A stretch of 27,154 nt of DNA from CAYLRY01 sp964386535 (GTDB lineage: Bacteria; Chloroflexota; Dehalococcoidia; Dehalococcoidales; UBA3254), in NCBI GenBank assembly GCA_964386535.1, contig CAYLRY010000041.1, positions 1-27,154 of the forward strand, given 5' to 3'. The notes under the pieces were generated by a model. It was not told where the DNA came from. It ran no database searches and worked only from the letters and a program-made list of their open reading frames with translations. The position numbers were made by a program, and so were the translations under genes. Positions within the stretch are counted from its first letter, which is position 1. Each line of letters starts with the position of its first letter. Shown piece by piece: positions 7,927-15,370 of the stretch.

Positions 7927-8057
7927 TGAAAAATGGTCTCTTCGATAGAAAACTGGCCGGCGCTGCCCCTGGCGGCGAAGGTGAAAGAGCGCGTATACGG
8001 TTTCTTCGCCTGATAAAGCTCTACTTCAAAACAGGACTCTTTGAACGTAAAATGTAA
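7914..8057 (+). CDS. Small ORF of unknown status (47 residues)
   Basis: This frame overlaps the end of the glycosyltransferase remnant and gives a basic peptide with two similar segments, NGLFDRKL and TGLFERKM, around RARIRFLRLIKLYF. No clear ribosome site precedes it. It may be a decayed C-terminal piece of the glycosyltransferase or chance. The next 216 bases (8058-8273) hold only a 30-codon frame at 8121 behind GGAGGG, which I do not trust. Confidence 0.2.
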   Translation: MENIMKNGLFDRKLAGAAPGGEGERARIRFLRLIKLYFKTGLFERKM

Positions 8058-8273
8058 GACAAATTCAGCATTGCAAAAAAGTTATCTGACCGGGGGATAT
8101 AAAAAATACCGGAGGGTATAATGAATATTGAAAGTCGAGATTTGGCAGCAGTTTTTCCTGAAAAAAGCCGGACATACACGGACAGCAGACAAAAAAATCC
8201 GGCTCTAAACTGATAAAATAGAAGTAAATCATGCTTAATTAAGGATTAGTGGTATATTTTTCAGACTAACACA

Positions 8274-9848
8274 ATGAAAGCGGCAACCGAGGCCAATAGG
8301 ATCATACTTGTACAGCGTCTGATAGTTAACCTTCAGCTCTGGGTGCAGCATATTAGTATTTACCGGATCGTGGTAGGTTTAGCCTTTATCATTGCTGTGG
8401 CCCTGGCACTGGCAGTTCCGGTGCATATGTCCGACCCCGATGACTGGGCCTATTATTATGCGGTCCAAAACTTTGCCGAAGGTCAATTTACCGTTGATAC
8501 ACAAACCCACCAGCAGCAGGTCAGCGAAGCCCAGCGGCAGGGTGGCCAGTTGATCCAGTATTTCCAGATCAAGGGCAATAAATGGGCTTTTGAAAAGGCC
8601 CCGGGATATGTACTTTACCTCTTGCCTTTCAAGCTGGTAGGCTTCCCGCGAGGAGGCAATATACTGCTGGCCCTGGGGGCAGTTATTGTGATTTTCATGC
8701 TCTTAAACCGCCTACGGGATGAGAAAACGGCCATGATCGGCTCCCTGCTGATGCTTTTCACGCCGCTGGCCCTGGTCATGCTCAACCGTGCTTATATAGA
8801 CGCCTATGGTTCCATGGCCTTCCTGACCATGGGAGGCGGACTTTATTTATACTATCACCTGGAACGGCATAAACTCAGCCCGGTAAAAGGTGGCGTGCTG
8901 CTTTTCCTGGCCTTCTTTTTCGCAGGCTGGTCGGTGGTCTCGCGCTATACCAATCTGCCAGTGGCGGCAATACTGGGTCTGCATTTTTTAATTACCCGGA
9001 TAATAACCTGGCGGAGAGGCGAAAAGACAGGTATCCGGGCCGAGATACTACCACTGGTACTGGGTATCGGCCTGCCGACTGCCGCCCTATTGCTTTATGA
9101 TTATTTTGTTTTCGGTTCTCCACTGGACTATGGTTATCAGTATACCCGTTTTCCTATCAAATTCGCCTACCAATACCTGGGAGAAGTGGGCAGAAACGGA
9201 CAGTCCCTGCCCCTGCAAATTATCCTGAACAATTTAAAGGCCGCGCCCAGAGCCTTACTGGTGGGATTCCCTCTTCTGGCAGCCGGGATAATAGCATTGG
9301 GCGTAGTGCTGTTTTTTAAAGGCAAAGCCTTTTTTCTGAAGAGTCAGGTAATGGGAAAATGGTCCGTTCTCCATTCAGAAATGCCGTGGAATATCCTGCT
9401 GGTCCTGGCAGCCTGGTTTACCGGTGTTTTTGGCCTGTATCTCATGTATGAATGGACAGCCAATTTCCAGGGCGCCGGCAATTTTGTAGTTTTTGACCGC
9501 TTCTATCTACCAGGCCTGTTCCCTATAATAGTGATTTGCGCACTGATTTTAGCCAGACTGCCCGGCTGGATCTATATACCTTTAACACTGGCAGCCGTAG
9601 CTTTCGGCGGGGTAATTTATGCCCAGTGGGCCTGGAACTTCAACATCCTGCCAGGCTGGTTTTCCAATCAGGGCTTCGGCAGGGGTTTCCCGGGTGTCAG
9701 GCCCGGCAATATACCAAATAACGGATTTCCCGGTGGGTCAGACTACAGGCTGCCGCCCGGTTTCGATCCAGGTAGCTTCCGGAACAATCCGGGAGGCTAT
9801 TTTCCAAGACAGGCGCCTGGTGGAGGATTTCCACTACCTGGGAAATAA
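8274..9848 (+). CDS. GT39/ArnT-like membrane glycosyltransferase with Gly/Pro-rich tail
   Basis: A 524-residue polytopic protein with a first membrane segment at about residues 30-50. After it comes an external loop holding MSDPDDWAYYYAVQNFAEG, where the acidic pair matches the catalytic D(D/E) of family 39 (PMT/ArnT-like) enzymes. These use polyprenyl-phosphate sugars on the outer membrane face. About ten more hydrophobic segments follow up to residue 455. The last ~65 residues are a soluble tail rich in Gly, Pro, Phe and Asn with GFPG/PGG-like repeats, unusual for the family. No strong ribosome site precedes the ATG. The upstream GT2 remnant may once have made its lipid-linked donor; that is an inference. 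Confidence 0.75.
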   Translation: MKAATEANRIILVQRLIVNLQLWVQHISIYRIVVGLAFIIAVALALAVPVHMSDPDDWAYYYAVQNFAEGQFTVDTQTHQQQVSEAQRQGGQLIQYFQIKGNKWAFEKAPGYVLYLLPFKLVGFPRGGNILLALGAVIVIFMLLNRLRDEKTAMIGSLLMLFTPLALVMLNRAYIDAYGSMAFLTMGGGLYLYYHLERHKLSPVKGGVLLFLAFFFAGWSVVSRYTNLPVAAILGLHFLITRIITWRRGEKTGIRAEILPLVLGIGLPTAALLLYDYFVFGSPLDYGYQYTRFPIKFAYQYLGEVGRNGQSLPLQIILNNLKAAPRALLVGFPLLAAGIIALGVVLFFKGKAFFLKSQVMGKWSVLHSEMPWNILLVLAAWFTGVFGLYLMYEWTANFQGAGNFVVFDRFYLPGLFPIIVICALILARLPGWIYIPLTLAAVAFGGVIYAQWAWNFNILPGWFSNQGFGRGFPGVRPGNIPNNGFPGGSDYRLPPGFDPGSFRNNPGGYFPRQAPGGGFPLPGK

Positions 9849-9989
9849 ATCTTACATCTGCCTGGCTTAACCCGCTGACCCTGAGTTTCCAAAACCTCCA
9901 TATACTCATTTTTTTCCCTCTATATCCAGCCACATTGCACCAGGATTCCATCCTTGCTAATCCGGGATTATTTGATAATAATAAAACAT

Positions 9990-10439
9990 ATGAAAATAAA
10001 CCGGTTGCTAGAAATCACCATCATTTTACTGAGCAGAAAGACGGTTACCGCCGGAGAACTGGCTGAACGTTTCAGTGTTTCCCAAAGAACTATATACCGG
10101 GATATTGATGTGCTGTCCACGGCCGGCGTCCCGGTCTATACCCCCAAGGGCAGCGGCGGAGGCATTTCTCTGCTGGAGGTCTTGACCTTAAACAGGACTT
10201 TATTCAACCGGCAGGAAAGTGAAAGTCTCTTTCTGGCGCTGAAAACCCTACAGTCTACCCAGTATCCCGGGATTGAAACCGTATAGGATAAAATAGTGGC
10301 CATCTTTCAAATATCAAACTCGGCCGACTGGGTGGATATTGATCTTTCACAATGGGGAAGCTCTCCCAATGAAAAAAATAGACTGTTTGATATTAAAAAG
10401 GCCATTTAATTTAAACAGCTAGTTACCGTGTCATCTTGA
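9990..10439 (+). pseudogene. WYL/YafY-type transcriptional regulator, broken by stop codons
   Basis: The intact first part (MKINRLLEITIILL...) is the DeoR-like winged helix of WYL-domain regulators. It includes TAGELAERFSVSQRTIYRD (recognition helix) and the wing PVYTPKGSGGGISL, then the helical linker LNRQESESLFLALKTL. A TAG at 10284-10286 ends the frame at about residue 98. In the same frame the next codons still read family-like DKIVAIFQ and WVDIDLSQWG...DIKKAI before TAA at 10407 and TGA at 10437. The ligand-sensing WYL domain is absent. I call it a pseudogene; a truncated repressor could still bind DNA. The ATG at 9990 is preferred over 9954 by family N-termini. Confidence 0.7.
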
Positions 10440-10469
10440 AACTTCAGAAGAATAATATCATTAACTCAA

Positions 10470-10922
10470 TTACCGGCGGTCCCGGGCAAATACCTCGCTG
10501 ATTTCCAGTGATCCTGGAGGCAAGGTTTCCCAGAAAAGCAGAACCTTCTTAATTTTAATAGTATTGTTCTCATCCAGAGCCAGTGGGTAAAGCACAAAAT
10601 AGCGTTTTCTGACCAGCAATTTTCCGGTGTGCGAGTCTGTGATCTCTGCTTTGATTAAAACGGCAGCCGCCTTTTTATTTTCATCAACTACGATATCTTC
10701 AGGCGTCAGCTTCTCAAAACCAGAGGGATGGGAAAGCAAAACGTCATAAAACTTGTCACGTCTGGTGGTATGAACTACTCCTGATACATTTGGAGTAAAT
10801 TCCAGGTCCGGTGCAAAGTAATCATCCAGCCTGTGCACATTGGCAGGGTCCTGGCCGTATTGATTAAAGGTTTCAAAATAGTCCTGCATGAACTTAAGGA
10901 TCGAATTATAAGTGAGTTCCAT
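10470..10922 (-). CDS. NTF2-like protein, paralogue A
   Basis: A 150-residue soluble protein with the NTF2/SnoaL pattern. The N-terminal helix (SILKFMQDYFETFNQYGQDP) is followed by DDYFAPDLEFTPN, a helix holding RRDKFYDVLLSHP, and three or four long strands ending FWETLPPGSLEI. It is clearly paralogous to the next gene upstream: YGQ(D/E)P, YF(A/V)P, SHP, EKLTPE(D/E)I and FWE(T/V)LPPG are shared. The start at 10922 has GGAGG about 10 bases upstream; an in-frame ATG at 10949 lacks a ribosome site and lies in a palindrome. Its role is unknown; family members are often isomerases, cyclases or dehydratases. Confidence 0.8.
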   Translation of the reverse strand: MELTYNSILKFMQDYFETFNQYGQDPANVHRLDDYFAPDLEFTPNVSGVVHTTRRDKFYDVLLSHPSGFEKLTPEDIVVDENKKAAAVLIKAEITDSHTGKLLVRKRYFVLYPLALDENNTIKIKKVLLFWETLPPGSLEISEVFARDRR

Positions 10923-10938
10923 GTGACGAAGTCCTCCT

Positions 10939-10958
10939 CTAATTATCAAGATAATTAG
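10939..10958. promoter_or_regulatory. 20-bp palindrome just before a ribosome site
   Basis: CTAATTATC and GATAATTAG are perfect 9-bp arms around AA. The element lies between the two NTF2-like genes, immediately upstream of the GAGGAGG site of the 10922 start. As RNA it would form a stem ending next to the Shine-Dalgarno sequence; as DNA it is a good operator shape. Confidence 0.45.
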
Positions 10959-11002
10959 CTTTCACCGCCGGCTGGAGCCGGTCTGCTGAACCCCCTGTAC
11001 TA

Positions 11003-11458
11003 TCAATGCCCGAAAACATCAAAAAACTCCGGTACACCGGGCGGTAGTACTTCCCAGAAAAAGTGGATGGTCTTTATTTTGAGAGAGTCATTCTCATCGA
11101 CAACCAGCTCGTAACGCGCCATGGCCTTTTTATCCACTGCCACTTCTCCTGTCTTCCGGTTAATGACGTTCATCCTGAACACGGCCACCGCCACCTGCCG
11201 CTTTTCATCAATAATGATTTCCTCAGGCGTCAACTTTTCATACCAGGCTGGATGTGACACCGCTTTTTGCATGAATTCATCGCGGCTCTTAAAACCTCCC
11301 TCAGGCCCACCTATAGCTGCAATATACGGGATGAATCGCAATCCCGGGACAAAGTAATTCTTCATTCTCTGTACAGTATTGGGTTCCTGACCATAAGTGC
11401 TGTAGATTTCGAAGTATTCATTCATCCAATTTACGATATGATCGTAAGTTACTTCCAT
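11003..11458 (-). CDS. NTF2-like protein, paralogue B
   Basis: A 151-residue protein with the same layout as the downstream gene: HIVNWMNEYFEIYSTYGQEP, MKNYFVPGLRFIPY, a helix RDEFMQKAVSHPAWYEKLTPEE, and strands ending HFFWEVLPPGVPEFFDVFGH. The two are about one-third identical by eye and tandem, 80 bases apart on the same strand, so they arose by duplication and probably share a transcript. GGAGGAG precedes the ATG by about 9 bases. Tandem NTF2-like genes sometimes form heteromers, for example in steroid or aromatic metabolism; that is only a possibility here. Confidence 0.8.
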   Translation of the reverse strand: MEVTYDHIVNWMNEYFEIYSTYGQEPNTVQRMKNYFVPGLRFIPYIAAIGGPEGGFKSRDEFMQKAVSHPAWYEKLTPEEIIIDEKRQVAVAVFRMNVINRKTGEVAVDKKAMARYELVVDENDSLKIKTIHFFWEVLPPGVPEFFDVFGH

Positions 11459-11593
11459 GGGTCTGGACTCCTCCTTAACTCCTGCAATCTATGAAAGCTT
11501 TTCTGCTGGATTTTATCAAAATCAGACCACCCATCCTGCTTGCTGCCACCTGAGCGCTGTCAGTCAATTCACTGGTTTTTTGTAAGCATCCAT

Positions 11594-11974
11594 TTATTTA
11601 AAATTACGTATTATCTTTGATTTTTCTTTGTCGATCCTGGTGATGCCGTTTTCCTGATCATTTACCATATAAGCAACGATGATACCCTCTGTCCTCATAG
11701 CGGGTATAATCTTCATCGAATCGCCGAAACGCATCTTTAACCCGGCTATCCCTCCTACACAGCACAGAGCAACTAAAGCATCAGCCCCTGCATATGTTTT
11801 AACATTACCCAGCGGTCCCGGAGCCCTGCCGTCACTCATAATGCAAAAACCAGGGATTATATCTACCGAAATATCCTCAACGGTATCAGCCAAAAGCGTT
11901 TTAATCCGGTTCGCTTCTTCCAGTACAGCCACCGGAGAGGGCATGATATGTCTGGCTGTTTTATCTTCCGACAT
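11594..11974 (-). CDS. Small Cys-containing protein of unrecognised family
   Basis: From the first ATG this is 126 residues, with a helix LEEANRIKTLLADTV, then DIIPGFCIMSDGR, a strand-turn ALVALCCVGGIAGLKMRFG and IIPAMRTEGIIVAYMVND. The pattern of a Cys pair before a Gly-rich turn followed by a PAM/PAL-T strand recalls small Rossmann-like domains associated with methylene-tetrahydrofolate reductase or corrinoid systems, but I cannot name the family. The frame continues open upstream to 12160 with sensible protein sequence including CSVC, so the true protein may be longer (see the entry at 11975). Confidence 0.6.
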   Translation of the reverse strand: MSEDKTARHIMPSPVAVLEEANRIKTLLADTVEDISVDIIPGFCIMSDGRAPGPLGNVKTYAGADALVALCCVGGIAGLKMRFGDSMKIIPAMRTEGIIVAYMVNDQENGITRIDKEKSKIIRNFK

Positions 11975-12160
11975 TTTACTCAGCGGAAAACCTTTCTCAT
12001 AAGCTATGCTGTTATTGGCACAGACAGAACACCCCAGAATTACAACTTTTTTTAAACCTCGGGCTGCATTTATTAACTGGTTATCCGGCAGGGTTACTGA
12101 AAAAACAACCCTTCCAACTCTCCTCTCAATGATTTTTTGATGATTTATTTCGTTATATAC
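11975..12160 (-). other. Upstream in-frame extension without a normal start codon
   Basis: The frame of the 11594 gene stays open for 62 more codons upstream to a TAG at 12161-12163. It encodes protein-like sequence (FSVTLPDNQLINAARGLKK, VVILGCSVCANNS, AYEKGFPLSK). No ATG, GTG or TTG is in frame. A TTG behind GAGAGGAGAG lies in another frame, and one extra T in the six-T run near 12103-12108 would join it. So this is either the 5' part of a gene hit by a frameshift (real or sequencing) or a gene using a rare start. Confidence 0.5.
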
Positions 12161-12269
12161 CTAAACGATAAATTATTATAACTCAAACTATCCAAATAAA
12201 TACATCAACGGTGAAACCAGCGGATAAGAGTGATGGTTTGTTCCTTACCAGCCAGCCGGCACAAAGGGC

Positions 12270-12298
12270 TTGACGGGCAGTACACGACTGGTTATAGT
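12270..12298 (+). promoter_or_regulatory. Promoter of the SDR-VOC-enolase gene set, with overlapping inverted repeat
   Basis: TTGACG (12270-12275), 17-base spacer, TATAGT (12293-12298); both boxes are one base from consensus. An inverted repeat GGTTAT / ATAACC (12290-12295, 12303-12308) covers the -10 and the likely start point, so a repressor could act here. A second possible promoter, TTCACA-16-TATAAG, lies at 12389-12416 closer to the gene. The rest of the 300-base stretch shows nothing else. Confidence 0.5.
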
Positions 12299-12460
12299 AT
12301 TCATAACCCCAATTCAAAAAGCCAAACCACAGTTTAACAACAAGTGCATTCACTTACACAACCTTAGCCTGACCGCACTCAACATTTATTCACAGGTCTG
12401 AATATTTTCGTATAAGAATATTTTTAAACTAAGTAACACAGCGACTTGGAGGCGCACTAA

Positions 12461-13312
12461 ATGAAATTGGAAAAGAGGACTGCTATTGTCACCGGAGGAG
12501 GGGCAGGCATCGGGCGGGGAATCGCCCTCTGCCTGGCTGCTGAAGGGTCTGATGTGGCAATAATGGATATCGTTCAAAAGTCCGCTGAGGGAACAGCGGG
12601 CGAGGTTAATAAACTGGGACGCCGCTCAGCGGCGATAACCGCCGATGCTGCTGACAGCCTTCAGGTCCAGGCAGCAATTCAAAAAGTACTGGATATCTTC
12701 GGCAGGATAGACATCCTGGTGAATAACGCCGGAGGCGAATCTCGCTTTTATAATGAGGTGTCCGGCCAGCCATACCCGGAAGAAAAGGAATGGGACGATA
12801 CCGTTAAACTCAATCTCAAGCCGCCTGTTTTAATGACCCGGAGCGTGGCCCCCTTTTTCGTAAAGCAGCGCAGCGGCAAGATTGTCAACATCGCCTCCAT
12901 TGCCGGAAGGGCTCCCAGCGGTATGGGAGGAGCCAGAGGAATGTCCGGTGAGGGATTTGGCTATTCGCCCATGACCAGCTATGCGGTTTCCAAAGCCGGC
13001 CTTATCCAGTTCACCCGCGTGATGGCCCTGCAACTGGCCAGGTATAATATCAACGTCAATTGCATTTGTCCCGGAGTGCTTTATACGCCCCTTTATGAAC
13101 GCAGCGCCCCCAGGCGCATTCAGGCCACACCGGGCGCTGAGGGGATGACGCCAAGGGAATATTTTGATAAGTATATTACGCCGATGGTACCCCTGGGCAG
13201 GGAGCAGACGGCGGAGGACATCGGCCGGGCAGTGGTGTTCCTGGTCTCAGAGGACGCCAGGAACATCACAGGTCAATCCATCAATGTAGACGGAGGCATG
13301 GTGCCGGGATAG
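12461..13312 (+). CDS. SDR family NAD(P)-dependent oxidoreductase
   Basis: A 283-residue classical short-chain dehydrogenase acting on a hydroxyl/keto group of a small metabolite in the cytoplasm. It has the cofactor loop TGGGAGIGRGIA (residues 10-21), an Asp after beta-2 (IMDIV) favouring NAD(H), NNAGG, the Ser of IVNIASIAG and the active-site YAVSK (about residues 174-178). The C-terminus ITGQSINVDGGMVPG is typical. GGAGG stands eight bases before the ATG. It has an insertion rich in Gly between the Ser and Tyr motifs, which lengthens it over the usual 250. It is first in a plus-strand set with a VOC protein (54 bases on) and a mandelate-racemase-like enzyme. Confidence 0.92.
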   Translation: MKLEKRTAIVTGGGAGIGRGIALCLAAEGSDVAIMDIVQKSAEGTAGEVNKLGRRSAAITADAADSLQVQAAIQKVLDIFGRIDILVNNAGGESRFYNEVSGQPYPEEKEWDDTVKLNLKPPVLMTRSVAPFFVKQRSGKIVNIASIAGRAPSGMGGARGMSGEGFGYSPMTSYAVSKAGLIQFTRVMALQLARYNINVNCICPGVLYTPLYERSAPRRIQATPGAEGMTPREYFDKYITPMVPLGREQTAEDIGRAVVFLVSEDARNITGQSINVDGGMVPG

Positions 13313-13365
13313 GCGGCGGCAAGCCGGAAAGAAATAAAAATTATCAAAAAAGGGAGGAAAAGCAT

Positions 13366-13809
13366 ATGGAAAGCACCGGGGAATCCACTTTTTCCAAAGT
13401 AGTACAAATAGGGATCGTAGTAAAAGACATTGAAAAAACAGTGGAGCGACTGACAGCCCTGGGAATGGGTCCGTTTAAGAGCAACAAGCTGCCGCCTGAC
13501 AGGGAGGAATATTTCCGCGATAAGCGCATGTATGCTGATTTCAAGTTTGCCGTAACCAATATCGGGGATATGCAGATAGAGCTGATACAGCCGGTCTCCG
13601 GCGATTCGCCTCATAAGGAGTTCCTGGAGACGAAAGGGGAGGGCATACAGCACATTGCCTGCACGGTGAAGGATGTCCAGAAAGAGGTGGACAGGCTCAG
13701 CCAGCAAGGCGTAGAGATCCTGCTGCGGGGTAAGTTCCCCAGTGGTGGAGGCGTGGCTTACTGCGACCTGGGCAGCGGGTTTATTGTAGAACTGATTGAA
13801 AGGAAATGA
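13366..13809 (+). CDS. VOC family protein (methylmalonyl-CoA epimerase-like)
   Basis: A 147-residue vicinal-oxygen-chelate protein, related to the one at 5355 but better conserved. The first module has VVQIGIVVKDIEKTVERL and MQIELIQPVSGDS. The second has GEGIQHIACTVKDVQKEVDRL with the metal His, and a closing FIVELIERK with the last Glu. In the first module the usual His is Gln (VVQIGIVV), so one metal ligand may differ. Family activities include epimerases acting on acyl-CoA thioesters and lyases or isomerases. GGGAGG precedes the ATG. Its place between an SDR and an enolase-superfamily enzyme suggests that all three treat the same substrate. Confidence 0.85.
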   Translation: MESTGESTFSKVVQIGIVVKDIEKTVERLTALGMGPFKSNKLPPDREEYFRDKRMYADFKFAVTNIGDMQIELIQPVSGDSPHKEFLETKGEGIQHIACTVKDVQKEVDRLSQQGVEILLRGKFPSGGGVAYCDLGSGFIVELIERK

Positions 13810-13963
13810 GGGGGTGCAGCTTAAAAACAGTAATTACTAAAGGTCTCATGGTTAAACGGACATACTGTTTAGTTAAGGTGTTTCGAGCCTGATTTATGGG
13901 TTCAAATTATTATAAAAATATTAATAAACAGTTAAATAAAATTATTAAAACAGGAGAGAAAAA

Positions 13964-15136
13964 ATGAAAATCACCAAAATAGAATGCTCACCGCTTTCCC
14001 TTCCACGCAAGGGACAACACCCCACTAATGTGGTCCTGATCAAAATATATACCGATGAGGGTTTCGTAGGGGTTGCCGACAGCGGCGCCACCTACCCGGA
14101 CGGCGTGCAGGATGCCATCATGCTTTTCGTCAAGGTGTGGGAGCCGGTTCTTATCGGGGCCAATCCCCTGGATAGGGAGCTGATCATCGCTAAACTCTGC
14201 AATTACCTCTACAATGACATGGTACAGATACCTCCGGCAGTGGCCACGGTGGACTTTGCCTTATGGGACCTGGTGGGGAAAATTTACAATCAACCCGTTT
14301 ACCAGCTACTGGGCGGTAAAGCCAATGCCAAACTGAAATACAACTATTTCATCACCGGCGCCTCCAGTCCCACCCCTGAAGCCAGGGCTGAAGAAGCGTT
14401 AAGGGTAGTGGCCGGGGGCTGCCGCAGCATTTCGTTAAAAGCCGGCCCGAGCTGGGGCAACCCGGACATGGCGGCTGATGTGGCTAACGTAAGGGCCGTC
14501 AGAAAAGCTATTGGAGACAGGGATGATATCGAGCTGTGCGTGGATACCAATGGCGGCTATGACTATACATCCGCTTTGGACCTCGGACGGCGGCTGGAGG
14601 AATTCAACCTGGGCAAATACGAGCAGCCCATTCCCTACTGGGATGTAGATGGGCTGGCCAACCTGCGCAAGAATTTGAATATACCCATCTGCGCCCACGA
14701 GTCCAGCACCAGTATTTACGGCCTGCTGGAGGTAATAAAAAAGAATGCTGCTGATATAGTAGGCCTGAAGGTGGTTTGGGCCGGCGGCATCACACAGGCC
14801 ATTAAGTGGGGACACATTGCCACCACCGCAAACCTGGGGGTATACTGCGGAGGCAACCCCTCTCCCTTCGAATCCGTAGCGCAGGCCCACTGGCTGGCTT
14901 CCAGGGCGGAATACGGAAAGCTGGCGCACGCCAACTTCAACCCCATCATCCAGTACAACACCTTTGATACCACCAACATCTCCAACGTAGAAGATGACAT
15001 AGTGGTTAAACCCATGGCCTACAAAGACGGTTATTTTTATCCGCCGGACGGGCCCGGATTCGGCATTGAGCTTAACGAAAAGAACGTGGCCAAGCAAATA
15101 ACCAAAGGCAAGAGCACGCTGATTATAGGGAAATAG
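13964..15136 (+). CDS. Mandelate racemase / muconate lactonizing enzyme family protein (enolase superfamily)
   Basis: A 390-residue enolase-superfamily enzyme, which removes the proton alpha to a carboxylate with a Mg2+ bound by three acids. The N-terminal capping domain runs to about residue 120 (KITKIECSPLSLP, GFVGVADSG). The barrel shows SLKAGPSWG (catalytic Lys), CVDTNGGYD (first metal Asp), KYEQPIP (second, Glu) and CAHESSTS (third, Glu). KVVWAGGI and GGNPSPFES follow. Likely reactions are racemisation, dehydration or cycloisomerisation of a carboxylic acid; the substrate is unknown. CAGGAGAG lies before the ATG. The 154-base AT-rich leader after the VOC gene may hold its own promoter. 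Confidence 0.9.
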   Translation: MKITKIECSPLSLPRKGQHPTNVVLIKIYTDEGFVGVADSGATYPDGVQDAIMLFVKVWEPVLIGANPLDRELIIAKLCNYLYNDMVQIPPAVATVDFALWDLVGKIYNQPVYQLLGGKANAKLKYNYFITGASSPTPEARAEEALRVVAGGCRSISLKAGPSWGNPDMAADVANVRAVRKAIGDRDDIELCVDTNGGYDYTSALDLGRRLEEFNLGKYEQPIPYWDVDGLANLRKNLNIPICAHESSTSIYGLLEVIKKNAADIVGLKVVWAGGITQAIKWGHIATTANLGVYCGGNPSPFESVAQAHWLASRAEYGKLAHANFNPIIQYNTFDTTNISNVEDDIVVKPMAYKDGYFYPPDGPGFGIELNEKNVAKQITKGKSTLIIGK

Positions 15137-15150
15137 CCAGCCGGCGTCAT

Positions 15151-15177
15151 GGCCGCCCCTTGTAAAAAGGGGCGGCC
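15151..15177. terminator. Strong hairpin between convergent genes
   Basis: Perfect 11-bp arms GGCCGCCCCTT (15151-15161) and AAGGGGCGGCC (15167-15177) around a five-base loop, 14 bases after the enolase-superfamily stop. No T-run follows on the plus strand, so it may be a Rho-assisted or bidirectional terminator. The remaining stretch to 15370 shows no gene. Confidence 0.5.
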
Positions 15178-15370
15178 AACTGGTAAAAGCGCATACCGCC
15201 GGAGATGACTCTTCACAGCTCAGCCAGGAATCTATGCAAAGGATGCTTTCAGTGCTGGTGAAAATTTTAAAGGCCGCTGCAAGAATCCTTTGAAACAAGC
15301 CAGAGGCTTTCAAGGGCTTTTCAGAGGGTTTCTGAAGCTAATAAAGTGAGGGTTTCAGTCCTCCTTGTTT

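Noticed and set aside
8121..8213. 30-codon frame behind GGAGGG
   Set aside because: Spacing to the ATG is short, the peptide has no recognisable pattern, and it contains an internal small inverted repeat (GCCGGA/TCCGGC).
14435..15313. Minus-strand frame of 292 codons antisense to the enolase-superfamily gene
   Set aside because: A shadow of a clearly conserved coding sequence with all catalytic motifs on the plus strand.
15303..15370. Repeated GAAACCCTC motifs (minus strand), CRISPR-like at first glance
   Set aside because: Only two short imperfect copies about 22 bases apart; no regular spacing, no full-length repeat and no cas genes.
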